DNA of 64,000 nt from Bugula neritina (taxonomy: Eukaryota; Bryozoa; Gymnolaemata; Cheilostomatida; Bugulidae), in contig CAXIUT010000230.1 of the NCBI GenBank assembly GCA_964035545.1, positions 1,240,001 through 1,304,000 on the forward strand, in the 5' to 3' direction. Below, in pieces: positions 43,897 to 60,300 of the stretch. A model generated the notes under the pieces. That model was given only the letters and a program-made list of their open reading frames with translations, was not told the DNA's origin and did no database searches. Each line of letters starts with the position of its first letter. Position 1 is the first letter of the stretch. The translations under genes and the position numbers were made by a program.

Positions 43897-45851
43897 CTGA
43901 AATATACTGCAATATACTGAAATACACTATAACATATTGAAATATACTGCAACATACTGAATTACACTCTAACATACTGAAATATGCTGTAGCATACTGA
44001 AATACACTGCAACACACTGAAGTATACTGTAATACACTGAAATGTAATGCAACATACTGAATTATACTGCAACATAGTGCAACATACTGAAATACACTGT
44101 GACACACTGAAATACACTGAAACATAATGCAACATACTGCAACATACTGCAACATACTGAAATACACCGTAACATATCGAAATACACTTCAACATACTGC
44201 AACATACTGAAATGCACCGGAACATAATGGAATACCCTGCAACACATTGAAATATACTGCAACAGACTGAAACATAAGGTAACACAAAGAAGTATACTGC
44301 GACACATTAAAATATAATGCAACATACTGAAATAGACTGCAACATACTGAAATGTAATGTAATATACAGAAATGTACTGTAACATACTGAATTACACTCT
44401 AACATACTGAAATATGCTGTAGCATACTGAAATACACTGCAACACACTGAAGTATACTGTAATACACTGAAATGTGATGCAACACACTGAATTATACTGC
44501 AACATAGTGCAACATACTGAAATACACTACAACAAACTGCAACATACTGAAATACACTGGAACATTTTGAAATACACTGCGACACATTGAAACATACTGC
44601 AACATACTGAAATACACTGGGACACATTGAAATACACTGCAACATACTGCAACATACTGCAACATACTGAAATACATTGCAACACATTAAAATATACTGC
44701 AACATACTGAAACCTACTGCAACATACTGAAATATACTGCAACACACTGAAACATACGACAACATACCGAAATAAACTGCGACACGTTGAAAATTACTGC
44801 AACATACTGAAATATACTGCGACGCCTTAAAATATACTGCAACATACTGAAATAGACTGCAAGTGGTGCAACATACTGAAATACACTGTGACACACTGAA
44901 ATACACTGCAACATACTGAAACATACTGCAACATACTGAAATACACTGTGACACCCTGAAATACACTGCAACATACTGCAACATACTGCAACATACTGAA
45001 TTACACTGGAACATATTGATATACACTGCAACACATTGAAATATACTGCAACACACTGAACCATATGGCAACATACCGAAATTTACTGCGACACACTGAA
45101 AAATACTGCAACATACGAATTATACTTCAAGTGGTACAACATACTGAAATACAATGTGACACACTGAAATACACTGCAACATACTGCAACATACTGCAAC
45201 ATACTGAAATATTGTGCGACACATTGAAATATACTGCAACGTATTGAAATATACTGTAACATACTGCAACATACTAAAATACACTGCAACATACTGAAAT
45301 ACATTGCAACACATTAAAATATACTGCGACATACTGAAACATACTGCAACATGCTGAAATATACTGCAATATACTGAAATACACTATAACATATTGAAAT
45401 ATACTGCAACATACTGAATTACACTCTAACATACTGAAATATGCTGTAGCATACTGAAATACACTGCAACACACTGAAGTATACTGTAATACACTGAAAT
45501 GTAATGCAACATACTGAATTATACTGCAACATAGTGCAACATACTGAAATACACTGTGACACACTGAAATACACTGAAACATAATGCAACATACTGCAAC
45601 ATACTGAAATACACTGTAACATATCGAAATGCACTGAAACATACTGCAACATACTGCAACATACTGAAAAACACCGTAACATATCGAAATACACTTCAAC
45701 ATACTGCAACATACTGCAACATACTGAATTACACTGGAACATATTGATATACACTGCAACACATTGAAATACACTGCAACATACTGCAACATACTGCAAC
45801 ATACTGAAATACATTGCAACACATTAAAATATACTGCAACATACTGAAACC
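43897..45851 (+). repeat. Bridge segment with a five-decamer deletion
   Basis: The left part continues the 3,063-bp copy 2 order. At about 44,145 exactly 50 bp (five decamers) present at about 41,075-41,140 are missing, so the offset drops from 3,063 to 3,013. From 44,307 to about 45,600 it follows 17,515-18,800 (offset 26,792). The last 150 bp before 45,852 join modules found elsewhere in different orders. CCATATGG is at 45,061-45,068. Confidence 0.75.
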
Positions 45852-47460
45852 TACTGCAACATACTGAAATACACTACAACATACTGCAACATACTGAAAT
45901 ACACTGGAACATATTGAAATACACTGCGACACATTGAAACATACTGCAACATACTGAAATTTACTGCAAGATACTGCAACATACTGAAACAGACTGTGAC
46001 ATACTGAAATACACTGCAACATACTGCAAGATACCGCAACCTACTGATATACACTGAAACATATTGAAATACAGTGCATCATACTGCCACATACTGAATT
46101 ACACTGGAACATATTGATATACACTGCAACACATTGAAATATACTGCAACACACTGAAACATACGGCAATATACCAAAATATACTGCGACACCTTGAAAA
46201 ATACTGCAACATACAAAATATACTGCAAGTGGGGCAACATACTGAAATACACTGTGACATACTGAAATACACTGCAACATACTGCAGGATACTGCAACGT
46301 ACGGAAATACAGTGTAACTTATTGAATTACACTGAATCATACTGCAACATACTGAGATACACTGGAACATATTGATATACACTGCAACACATTGAAATAT
46401 ACTGCAACACACTGAACCATATGACAACATACCGAAATTTACTGCGACACACTGAAAAATTTTGCAACATACGAATTATACTTCAAGTGGTGCAACATTC
46501 TGAAATACAATGTGACACACTGAAATACACTGCAACATACTGCAACATACTGCAACATACTGAAATATTGTGCGACACATTGAAATATACTGCAACATAT
46601 TGAAATATACTGTAACATACTGCAACATACTAAAATACACTGCAACATACTGAAATACATAGCAACACATTAAAATAAACTGCGACATACTGAAACATAC
46701 TGCAACATGCTGAAATATACTGCAACATACTGAAATACACTATAACATATTGAAATATACTGCAACATACTGAATTACACTCTAACATACTGAAATATGC
46801 TGTAGCATACTGAAATACACTGCAACACACTGAAGTATACTGTAATACACTGAAATGTAATGCAACATACTGAATTATACTGCAACATAGTGCAACATAC
46901 TGAAATACACTGTGACACACTGAAATACACTGAAACATAATGCAACATACTGCAACATACTGAAATACACTGTAACATATCGAAATACACTGCAACATAC
47001 TGCAACATACTGCAACATACTGAAATACACCGTAACATATCGAAATACACTTCAACATACTGCAACATACTGAAATGCACCGGAACATAATGGAATACCC
47101 TGCAACACATTGAAATATACTGCAACAGACTGAAACATAAGGTAACACAATGAAGTATACTGCGACACATTAAAATATACTGCAACATACTGTAATAGAC
47201 TGCAACATACTGAAATGTAATGTAATATACAGAAATGTACTGTAACATACTGAATTGCACTCTAACATACTGAAATATGCTGTAGCATACTGAAATACAC
47301 TGCAACACACTGAGGTATACTGTAATACACTGAAATGTGATGCAACATACTGAATTATACTGCAACATAGTGCAACATACTGAAATACACTACAACAATC
47401 TGCAACATACTGAATTACACCGGAACATATAGAAATACACTGCGACACATTGAAACATAC

Positions 47461-49660
47461 TGCAACATACTGAAATACACTGGGACACATTGAAATACAC
47501 TGCAAAATACTGCAACATACTGCAACATACTGAAATACATTGCAACACATTAAAATATACTGCAACATACTGAAACATACTGAAATATACTGCAACACAC
47601 TGAAACATACGGCAACATACCGAAATAAACTGCGACACGTTGAAAATTACTGCAACATACTGAAATATACTGCGACGCCTTAAAATATACTGCAACATAC
47701 TGAAATAGACTGCAAGTGGTGCAACATACTGAAATACCTTGTGACACACTGAAATACACTGCAACATACCGCAACCTACTGAAATACAATGAAACATATT
47801 GAAATACACTGCAACACATTGAAATATACTGCAACATACTGAAATACACTATAACATATTGAAACATAGTGCAACATACTGCAACATACTGAAATACACT
47901 GTAACATATCGAAATACACTGCAACATACTGCAACATACTGCAACATACTAAAATACACTGCAACACATTAAAATATACTGCAACATACTGAAACATACT
48001 GCAACATACTGAAGTACACTGTGACACCCTGAAATACACTGCAACATACTGCAACATACTGCAACATACTGAATTACACTGGAACATATTGATATACACT
48101 GCAACACATTGAAATATACTGCAACACACTGAACCATAAGGTAACACAATGAAGTATACTGCGACACATTAAAATATACTGCCACATACTGAAATAGACT
48201 GCAACATACTGAGATGTAATGTAATATACAGAAATGTACTGTAACATATTGAATTACACTCTAACATACTGAAATATGCTGTAGCATACTGAAATACACT
48301 GTAACACACTGAAGTATACTGTAATACACTGAAATGTGATGCAACATACTGAATTATACTGCAACATAGTGCAACATACTGAAATACACTACAACAAACT
48401 GCAACATACTGAAATACACTGGAACATATTGAAATACACTGCGACACATTGAAACATACTGCAACATACTGAAATACACTGGGACACATTGAAATACACT
48501 GCAACATACTGCAACATACTGCAACATACTGCAACATACTGAAATACATTGCAACACATTAAAATATACTGCAACATACTGAAACCTACTGCAACCTACT
48601 GAAAAATACTGCAACACACTGAAACATACGGCAACATACCGAAATAAACTGCGACACGTTGAAAATTACTGCAACATACTGAAATATACTGCGACGCCTT
48701 AAAATATACTGCAACATACTGAAATAGACTGCAAGTGGTGCAACATACTGAAATACACTGTGACACACTGAAATACACTGCAACATACTGCAACATACTG
48801 CGACATACTGAAATATTGTGCGACACAATAAAATATACTGCAACATATCGAAATATACTGTAACATACTGCAACATACTAAAATACACTGCAACACATTA
48901 AAATATACTGCAACATACTGAAACATACTGCAACATACTGAAATACACTGTGACACCCTGAAATACACTGCAACATACTGCAACATACTGCAACATACTG
49001 AATTACACTGGAACATATTGATATACACTGCAACACATTGAAATATACTGCAACACACTGAAACATGCGGCAATATACCGAAATATACTGCGACACCTTG
49101 AAAAATACTGGGACATACGAAATATACTGCAAGTGGTGCAACATACTGAAATACAATGTGACACACTAGAATACACTGCAACATACTGCAACATACTGCA
49201 ACATACTGAAATATTGTGCGACACATTGAAATATTCTGCAACGTATTGAAATATACTGTAACATACTGCAACATACTAAAATACACTGCAACATACTGAA
49301 ATACATTGCAACACATTAAAATATACTGCAACATACTGCAACATACTGAAATATTGTGCGACACATTGAAATATACTGCAACATATTGAAATATACTGTA
49401 ACATACTGCAACATACTAAAATACACTGCAACATACTGAAATACATAGCAACACATTAAAATAAACTGCGACATACTGAAACATACTGCAACATGCTGAA
49501 ATATACTGCAACATACTGAAATACACTATAACATATTGAAATATACTGCAACATACTGAATTACACTCTAACATACTGAAATATGCTGTAGCATACTGAA
49601 ATACACTGCAACACACTGAAGTATACTCTAATACACTGAAATGTAATGCAACATACTGAA
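47461..49660 (+). repeat. 5,029-bp spaced duplication, copy 1
   Basis: Recurs at 52,490-54,690 with an offset of 5,029. The offset drops to 5,019 between about 48,990 and 49,330, because the downstream copy has two rather than three GCAACATACT units near 54,005 and three rather than two near 54,350. The same arrangement, led by CCATAAGG, is also present at 204, 7,269 and 59,618, so it is one of five copies in the window. Confidence 0.8.
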
Positions 49661-52489
49661 TTATACTGCAACATAGTGCAACATACTGAAATACACTGTG
49701 ACACACTGAAATACACTGAAACATAATGCAACATACTGCAACATACTGAAATACACTGTAACATATCGAAATACACTGCAACATACTGCAACATACTGCA
49801 ACATACTGAAATACACCGTAACATATCGAAATACACTTCAACATACTGCAACATACTGAAATGCACCGGAACATAATGGAATACCCTGCAACACATTGAA
49901 AAATACTGCAACAGACTGAAACATAAGGTTACACAATGAAGTATACTGCGACACATTAAAATATACTGCAACATACTGTAATAGACTGCAACATACTGAA
50001 ATGTAATGTAATATACAGAAATGTACTGTAACATACTGAATTGCACTCTAACATACTGAAATATGCTGTAGCATACTGAAATACACTGCAACACACTGAG
50101 GTATACTGTAATACACTGAAATGTGATGCAACATACTGAATTATACTGCAACATAGTGCAACATACTGAAATACACTACAACAATCTGCAACATACTGAA
50201 ATACACCGGAACATATAGAAATACACTGCGACACATTGAAACATACTGCAACATACTGAAATACACTGGGACACATTGAAATACACTGCAAAATACTGCA
50301 ACATACTGCAACATACTGAAATACATTGCAACACATTAAAATATACTGCAACATACTGAAACATACTGAAATATACTGCAACACACTGAAACATACGGCA
50401 ACATACCGAAATAAACTGCGACACGTTGAAAATTACTGCAACATACTGAAATATACTGCGACGCCTTAAAATATACTGCAACATACTGAAATAGACTGCA
50501 AGTGGTGCAACATACTGAAATACCTTGTGACACACTGAAATACACTGCAACATACTGCAACATACTGAAATATTGTGCGACACAATAAAATATACTGCAA
50601 CATATTGAAATATACTGTAACATACTGAACCATATGGCAACATACCGAAATTTACTGCGACACACTGAAAAATACTGCAACATACGAATTATACTTCAAG
50701 TGGTACAACATACTGAAATACAATGTGACACACTGAAATGCACTGCAACATACTGCAACATACTGCAACATACTGAAATATTGTGCGACACATTGAAATA
50801 TACTGCAACGTATTGAAATATACTGTAACATACTGCAACATACTAAAATACACTGCAACATACTGAAATACATTGCAACACATTAAAATATACTGCGACA
50901 TACTGAAACATACTGCAACATGCTGAAATATACTGCAACATACTGAAATACACTATAACATATTGAAATATACTGCAACATACTGAATTACACTCTAACA
51001 TACTGAAATATGCTGTAGCATACTGAAATACACTGCAACACACTGAAGTATACTGTAATACACTGAAATGTAATGCAACATACTGAATTATACTGCAACA
51101 TAGTGCAACATACTGAAATACACTGTGACACACTGAAATACACTGAAACATAATGCAACATACTGCAACATACTGAAATACACTGTAACATATCGAAATA
51201 CACTGCAACATACTGCAACATACTGCAACATACTGAAATACACTACAACATACTGCAACATACTGAAATACACTGGAACATATTAAAATACACTGCGACA
51301 CATTGAAACATACTGCAACATACTGAAATATACTGCAAGATACTTCAACATACTGAAACAGACTGTGACATACTGAAATACACTGCAACATACTGCAAGA
51401 TACCGCAACCTACTGAAATACACTGAAACATATTGAAATACACTGCATCATACTGCAACATACTGAATTACACTGGAACATATTGATATACACTGCAACA
51501 CATTGAAATATACTGCAACACACTGAAACATATGGCAATATACCAAAATATACTGCGACACCTTGAAAAATACTGCAACATACGAAATATACTGCAAGTG
51601 GTGCAACATACTGAAATACAATGTGACATACTGCAACATACTGAAATATACTGCAAGATACCGCAACCTACTGAAATACACTGTAACATATTGAAAGACA
51701 CTGCATCATACTGCAACATACTGAATTACACTGGAACATATTGATATACACTGCAACACATTCAAATATACTGCAACACACTGAAACATGCGGCAATATA
51801 CCGAAATATACTGTGACACCTTGAAAAATACTGCGACATACGAAATATACTGCAAGTGGTGCAACATACTGAAATACAATGTGACACACTAGAATACACT
51901 GCAACATACTGCAACATACTGCAACATACTGAAATAGTGTGCGACACATTGAAATATTCTGCAACGTATTGAAATATACTGTAACATACTGCAACATACT
52001 AAAATACACTGCAACATACTGAAATACATTGCAACACATTAAAATATACTGCGACATACTGAAACATACTGCAACATGCTGAAATATACTGCAATATACT
52101 GAAATACACTATAACATATTGAAATATACTGCAACATACTGAATTACACTCTAACATACTGAAATATGCTGTAGCATACTGAAATACACTGCAACACACT
52201 GAAGTATACTGTAATACACTGAAATGTAATGCAACATACTGAATTATACTGCAACATAGTGCAACATACTGAAATACACTGTGACACACTGAAATACACT
52301 GAAACATAATGCAACATACTGCAACATACTGAAATACACTGTAACATATCGAAATGCACTGCAACATACTGCAACATACTGCAACATACTGAAATACACC
52401 GTAACATATCGAAATACACTTCAACATACTGCAACATACTGAAATGCACCGGAACATAATGGAATACCCTGCAACACATTGAAACATAC

Positions 52490-54690
52490 TGCAACATACT
52501 GAAATACACTGGGACACATTGAAATACACTGCAAAATACTGCAACATACTGCAACATACTGAAATACATTGCAACACATTAAAATATACTGCAACATACT
52601 GAAACATACTGAAATATACTGCAACACACTGAAACATACGGCAACATACCGAAATAAACTGCGACACGTTGAAAATTACTGCAACATACTGAAATATACT
52701 GCGACGCCTTAAAATATACTGCAACATACTGAAATAGACTGCAAGTGGTGCAACATACTGAAATACCTTGTGACACACTGAAATACACTGCAACATACCG
52801 CAACCTACTGAAATACAATGAAACATATTGAAATACACTGCAACACATTGAAATATACTGCAACATACTGAAATACACTATAACATATTGAAACATAATG
52901 CAACATACTGCAACATACTGAAATACACTGTAACATATCGAAATACACTGCAACATACTGCAACATACTGCAACATACTAAAATACACTGCAACACATTA
53001 AAATATACTGCAACATACTGAAACATACTGCAACATACTGAAGTACACTGTGACACCCTGAAATACACTGCAACATACTGCAACATACTGCAACATACTG
53101 AATTACACTGGAACATATTGATATACACTGCAACACATTGAAATATACTGCAACACACTGAACCATAAGGTAACACAATGAAGTATACTGCGACACATTA
53201 AAATATACTGCAACATACTGAAATAGACTGCAACATACTGAGATGTAATGTAATATACAGAAATGTACTGTAACATATTGAATTACACTCTAACATACTG
53301 AAATATGCTGTAGCATACTGAAATACACTGCAACACACTGAAGTATACTGTAATACACTGAAATGTGATGCAACATACTGAATTATACTGCAACATAGTG
53401 CAACATACTGAAATACACTACAACAAACTGCAACATACTGAAATACACTGGAACATATTGAAATACACTGCGACACATTGAAACATACTGCAACATACTG
53501 AAATACACTGGGACACATTGAAATACACTGCAACATACTGCAACATACTGCAACATACTGCAACATACTGAAATACATTGCAACACATTAAAATATACTG
53601 CAACATACTGAAACCTACTGCAACTTACTGAAAAATACTGCAACACACTGAAACATACGGCAACATACCGAAATAAACTGCGACACGTTGAAAATTACTG
53701 CAACATACTGAAATATACTGCGACGCCTTAAAATATACTGCAACATACTGAAATAGACTGCAAGTGGTGCAACATACTGAAATACACTGTGACACACTGA
53801 AATACACTGCAACATACTGCAACATACTGCAACATACTGAAATATTGTGCGACACAATAAAATATACTGCAACATATCGAAATATACTGTAACATACTGC
53901 AACATACTAAAATACACTGCAACACATTAAAATATACTGCAACATACTGAAACATACTGCAACATACTGAAATACACTGTGACACCCTGAAATACACTGC
54001 AACATACTGCAACATACTGAATTACACTGGAACATATTGATATACACTGCAACACATTGAAATATACTGCAACACACTGAAACATGCGGCAATATACCGA
54101 AATATACTGCGACACCTTGAAAAATACTGGGACATACGAAATATACTGCAAGTGGTGCAACATACTGAAATACAATGTGACACACTAGAATACACTGCAA
54201 CATACTGCAACATACTGCAACATACTGAAATATTGTGCGACACATTGAAATATTCTGCAACGTATTGAAATATACTGTAACATACTGCAACATACTAAAA
54301 TACACTGCAACATACTGAAATACATTGCAACACATTAATATATACTGCAACATACTGCAACATACTGCAACATACTGAAATATTGTGCGACACATTGAAA
54401 TATACTGCAACATATTGAAATATACTGTAACATACTGCAACATACTAAAATACACTGCAACATACTGAAATACATAGCAACACATTAAAATAAACTGCGA
54501 CATACTGAAACATACTGCAACATGCTGAAATATACTGCAACATACTGAAATACACTATAACATATTGAAATATACTGCAACATACTGAATTACACTCTAA
54601 CATACTGAAATATGCTGTAGCATACTGAAATACACTGCAACACACTGAAGTATACTGTAATACACTGAAATGTAATGCAACATACTGAAA
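52490..54690 (+). repeat. 5,029-bp spaced duplication, copy 2
   Basis: At about 52,490 the sequence leaves the order followed at 63,985 and jumps back to the order of 47,461 (CATTGAAACATACTGC). At about 54,690 it jumps again, to the order of 51,238 (offset 3,452), which it follows to about 55,942. Both joins fall inside common decamers. This looks like a captured block within the first 11.5-kb copy. Confidence 0.8.
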
Positions 54691-55942
54691 TACACTACAA
54701 CATACTGCAACATACTGAAATTCACTGGAACATATTAAAATACACTGCGACACATTGAAACATACTGCAACATACTGAAATATACTGCAAGATACTTCAA
54801 CATACTGAAACAGACTGTGACATACTGAAATACACTGCAACATACTGCAAGATACCGCAACCTACTGAAATACACTGAAACATATTGAAATACACTGCAT
54901 CATACTGCAACATACTGAATTACAGTGGAACATATTGATATACACTGCAACACATTGAAATATACTGCAACACACTGAAACATATGGCAATATACCAAAA
55001 TATACTGCGACACCTTGAAAAATACTGCAACATACGAAATATACTGCAAGTGGTGCAACATACTGAAATACAATGTGACATACTGCAACATACTGAAATA
55101 TACTGCAAGATACCGCAACCTACTGAAATACACTGTAACATATTGAAATACACTGCATCATACTGCAACATACTGAATTACACTGGAACATATTGATATA
55201 CACTGCAACACATTCAAATATACTGCAACACACTGAAACATGCGGCAATATACCGAAATATACTGCGACACCTTGAAAAATACTGCGACATACGAAATAT
55301 ACTGTAAGTGGTGCAACATACTGAAATACAATGTGACACACTAGAATACACTGCAACATACTGCAACATACTGCAACATACTGAAATAGTGTGCGACACA
55401 TTGAAATATTCTGCAACGTATTGAAATATACTGTAACATACTGCAACATACTAAAATACACTGCAACATACTGAAATACATTGCAACACATTAAAATATA
55501 CTGCGACATACTGAAACATACTGCAACATGCTGAAATATACTGCAATATACTGAAATACACTATAACATATTGAAATATACTGCAACATACTGAATTACA
55601 CTCTAACATACTGAAATATGCTGTAGCATACTGAAATACACTGCAACACACTGAAGTATACTGTAATACACTGAAATGTAATGCAACATACTGAGTTATA
55701 CTGCAACATAGTGCAACATACTGAAATACACTGTGACACACTGAAATACACTGAAACATAATGCAACATACTGCAACATACTGAAATACACTGTAACATA
55801 TCGAAATGCACTGCAACATACTGCAACATACTGCAACATACTGAAATACACCGTAACATATCGAAATACACTTCAACATACTGCAACATACTGAAATGCA
55901 CCGGAACATAATGGAATACCCTGCAACACATTGAAATATACT
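54691..55942 (+). repeat. 3,452-bp spaced repeat of 51,239-52,490
   Basis: Follows 51,239-52,490 base for base apart from isolated changes, such as GAGTTATAC near 55,693 and TGTAAGTGGT near 55,304. After 55,942 it continues into the order of 44,258-45,300 (offset 11,684) rather than into the 47,461-type block. It therefore preserves an alternative continuation of the module. Confidence 0.75.
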
Positions 55943-57335
55943 GCAACAGACTGAAACATAAGGTAACACAAAGAAGTATACTGCGACACATTAAAATATA
56001 CTGCAACATACTGAAATAGACTGCAACATACTGAAATGTAATGTAATATACAGAAATGTACTGTAACATACTGAATTACACTCTAACATACTGAAATATG
56101 CTGTAGCATACTGAAATACACTGCAACACACTGAAGTATACTGTAATACACTGAAATGTGATGCAACACACTGAATTATACTGCAACATAGTGCAACATA
56201 CTGAAATACACTACAACAAACTGCAACATACTGAAATACACTAGAACATTTTGAAATACACTGCGACACATTGAAACATACTGCAACATACTGAAATACA
56301 CTGGGACACATTGAAATACACTGCAACATACTGCAACATACTGCAACATACTGAAATACATTGCAACACATTAAAATATACTGCAACATACTGAAACCTA
56401 CTGCAACATACTGAAATATACTGCAACACACTGAAACATACGACAACATACCGAAATAAACTGCGACACGTTGAAAATTACTGCAACATACTGAAATATA
56501 CTGCGACGCCTTAAAATATACTGCAACATACTGAAATAGACTGCAAGTGGTGCAACATACTGAAATACACTGTGACACACTGAAATACACTGCAACATAC
56601 TGAAACATACTGCAACATACTGAAATACACTGTGACACCCTGAAATACACTGCAACATACTGCAACATACTGCAACATACTGAATTACACTGGAACATAT
56701 TGATATACACTGCAACACATTGAAATATACTGCAACACACTGAACCATATGGCAACATACCGAAATTTACTGCGACACACTGAAAAATACTGCAACATAC
56801 GAATTATACTTCAAGTGGTACAACATACTGAAATACAATGTGACACACTGAAATACACTGCAACATACTGCAACATACTGCAACATACTGAAATATTGTG
56901 CGACACATTGAAATATACTGCAACGTATTGAAATATACTGTAACATACTGCAACATACTAAAATACACTGCAACATACTGAAATACATTGCAACACATTA
57001 AAATATACTGCGACATACTGAAACATACTGCAACATGCTGAAATATACTGCAACATACTGAAATACACTATAACATATTGAAATATACTGCAACATACTG
57101 AATTACACTCTAACATACTGAAATATGCTGTAGCATACTGAAATACACTGCAACACACTGAAGTATACTGTAATACACTGAAATGTAATGCAACATACTG
57201 AATTATACTGCAACATAGTGCAACATACTGAAATACACTGTGACACACTGAAATACACTGAAACATAATGCAACATACTGCAACATACTGAAATACACTG
57301 TAACATATCGAAATACACTGCAACATACTGCAACA

Positions 57336-60300
57336 TACTGCAACATACTGAAATACACTACAACATACTGCAACATACTGAAATACACTGGAACATATTG
57401 AAATACACTGCGACACATTGAAACATACTGCAACATACTGAAATTTACTGCAAGATACTGCAACATACTGAAACAGACTGTGACATACTGAAATACACTG
57501 CAACATACTGCAAGATACCGCAACCTACTGATATACACTGAAACATATTGAAATACAGTGCATCATACTGCCACATACTGAATTACACTGGAACATATTG
57601 ATATACACTGCAACACATTGAAATATACTGCAACACACTGAAACATACGGCAATATACCAAAATATACTGCGACACCTTGAAAAATACTGCAACATACAA
57701 AATATACTGCAAGTGGGGCAACATACTGAAATACACTGTGACATACTGAAATACACTGCAACATACTGCAGGATACTGCAACGTACGGAAATACAGTGTA
57801 ACTTATTGAATTACACTGAATCATACTGCAACATACTGAGATACACTGGAACATATTGATATACACTGCAACACATTGAAATATACTGCAACACACTGAA
57901 CCATATGACAACATACCGAAATTTACTGCGACACACTGAAAAATTTTGCAACATACGAATTATACTTCAAGTGGTGCAACATTCTGAAATACAATGTGAC
58001 ACACTGAAATACACTGCAACATACTGCAACATACTGCAACATACTGAAATATTGTGCGACACATTGAAATATACTGCAACATATTGAAATATACTGTAAC
58101 ATACTGCAACATACTAAAATACACTGCAACATACTGAAATACATAGCAACACATTAAAATAAACTGCGACATACTGAAACATACTGCAACATGCTGAAAT
58201 ATACTGCAACATACTGAAATACACTATAACATATTGAAATATACTGCAACATACTGAATTACACTCTAACATACTGAAATATGCTGTAGCATACTGAAAT
58301 ACACTGCAACACACTGAAGTATACTGTAATACACTGAAATGTTATGCAACATACTGAATTATACTGCAACATAGTGCAACATACTGAAATACACTGTGAC
58401 ACACTGAAATACACTGAAACATAATGCAACATACTGCAACATACTGAAATACACTGTAACATATCGAAATACACTGCAACATACTGCAACATACTGCAAC
58501 ATACTGAAATACACCGTAACATATCGAAATACACTTCAACATACTGCAACATACTGAAATGCACCGGAACATAATGGAATACCCTGCAACACATTGAAAT
58601 ATACTGCAACAGACTGAAACATAAGGTAACACAATGAAGTATACTGCGACACATTAAAATATACTGCAACATACTGTAATAGACTGCAACATACTGAAAT
58701 GTAATGTAATATACAGAAATGTACTGTAACATACTGAATTGCACTCTAACATACTGAAATATGCTGTAGCATACTGAAATACACTGCAACACACTGAGGT
58801 ATACTGTAATACACTGAAATGTGATGCAACATACTGAATTATACTGCAACATAGTGCAACATACTGAAATACACTACAACAATCTGCAACATACTGAATT
58901 ACACCGGAACATATAGAAATACACTGCGACACATTGAAACATACTGCAACATACTGAAATACACTGGGACACATTGAAATACACTGCAAAATACGGCAAC
59001 ATACTGCAACATACTGAAATACATTGCAACACATTAAAATATACTGCAACATACTGAAACATACTGAAATATACTGCAACACACTGAAACATACGGCAAC
59101 ATACCGAAATAAACTGCGACACGTTGAAAATTACTGCAACATACTGAAATATACTGCGACGCCTTAAAATATACTGCAACATACTGAAATAGACTGCAAG
59201 TGGTGCAACATACTGAAATACCTTGTGACACACTGAAATACACTGCAACATACCGCAACCTACTGAAATACAATGAAACATATTGAAATACACTGCAACA
59301 CATTGAAATATACTGCAACATACTGAAATACACTATAACATATTGAAACATAATGCAACATACTGCAACATACTGAAATACACTGTAACATATCGAAATA
59401 CACTGCAACATACTGCAACATACTGCAACATACTAAAATACACTGCAACACATTAAAATATACTGCAACATACTGAAACATACTGCAACATACTGAAGTA
59501 CACTGTGACACCCTGAAATACACTGCAACATACTGCAACATACTGCAACATACTGAATTACACTGGAACATATTGATATACACTGCAACACATTGAAATA
59601 TACTGCAACACACTGAACCATAAGGTAACACAATGAAGTATACTGCGACACATTAAAATATACTGCAACATACTGAAATAGACTGCAACATACTGAGATG
59701 TAATGTAATATACAGAAATGTACTGTAACATATTGAATTACACTCTAACATACTGAAATATGCTGTAGCATACTGAAATACACTGTAACACACTGAAGTA
59801 TACTGTAATACACTGAAATGTGATGCAACATACTGAATTATACTGCAACATAGTGCAACATACTGAAATACACTACAACAAACTGCAACATACTGAAATA
59901 CACTGGAACATATTGAAATACACTGCGACACATTGAAACATACTGCAACATACTGAAATACACTGGGACACATTGAAATACACTGCAACATACTGCAACA
60001 TACTGCAACATACTGCAACATACTGAAATACATTGCAACACATTAAAATATACTGCAACATACTGAAACCTACTGCAACCTACTGAAAAATACTGCAACA
60101 CACTGAAACATACGGCAACATACCGAAATAAACTGCGACACGTTGAAAATTACTGCAACATACTGAAATATACTGCGACGCCTTAAAATATACTGCAACA
60201 TACTGAAATGGACTGCAAGTGGTGCAACATACTGAAATACACTGTGACACACTGAAATACACTGCAACATACTGCAACATACTGCGACATACTGAAATAT

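Larger units (their letters stand above)
45852..57335 (+). repeat. 11.5-kb higher-order copy, first instance
   Basis: Matching to the downstream copy begins at 45,852 (57,336 downstream) at an offset of 11,484. It changes to 11,494 near 49,335, where the downstream copy has one extra GCAACATACT, and to 11,495 after an 11-base unit at about 61,274. The match runs to about 52,490. From there to 57,335 this copy contains an extra duplicated block (52,490-54,690) and a return to the 51,240 order. CCATATGA is at 46,417-46,424 and CCATAAGG at 48,134-48,141 and 53,163-53,170. Confidence 0.85.
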
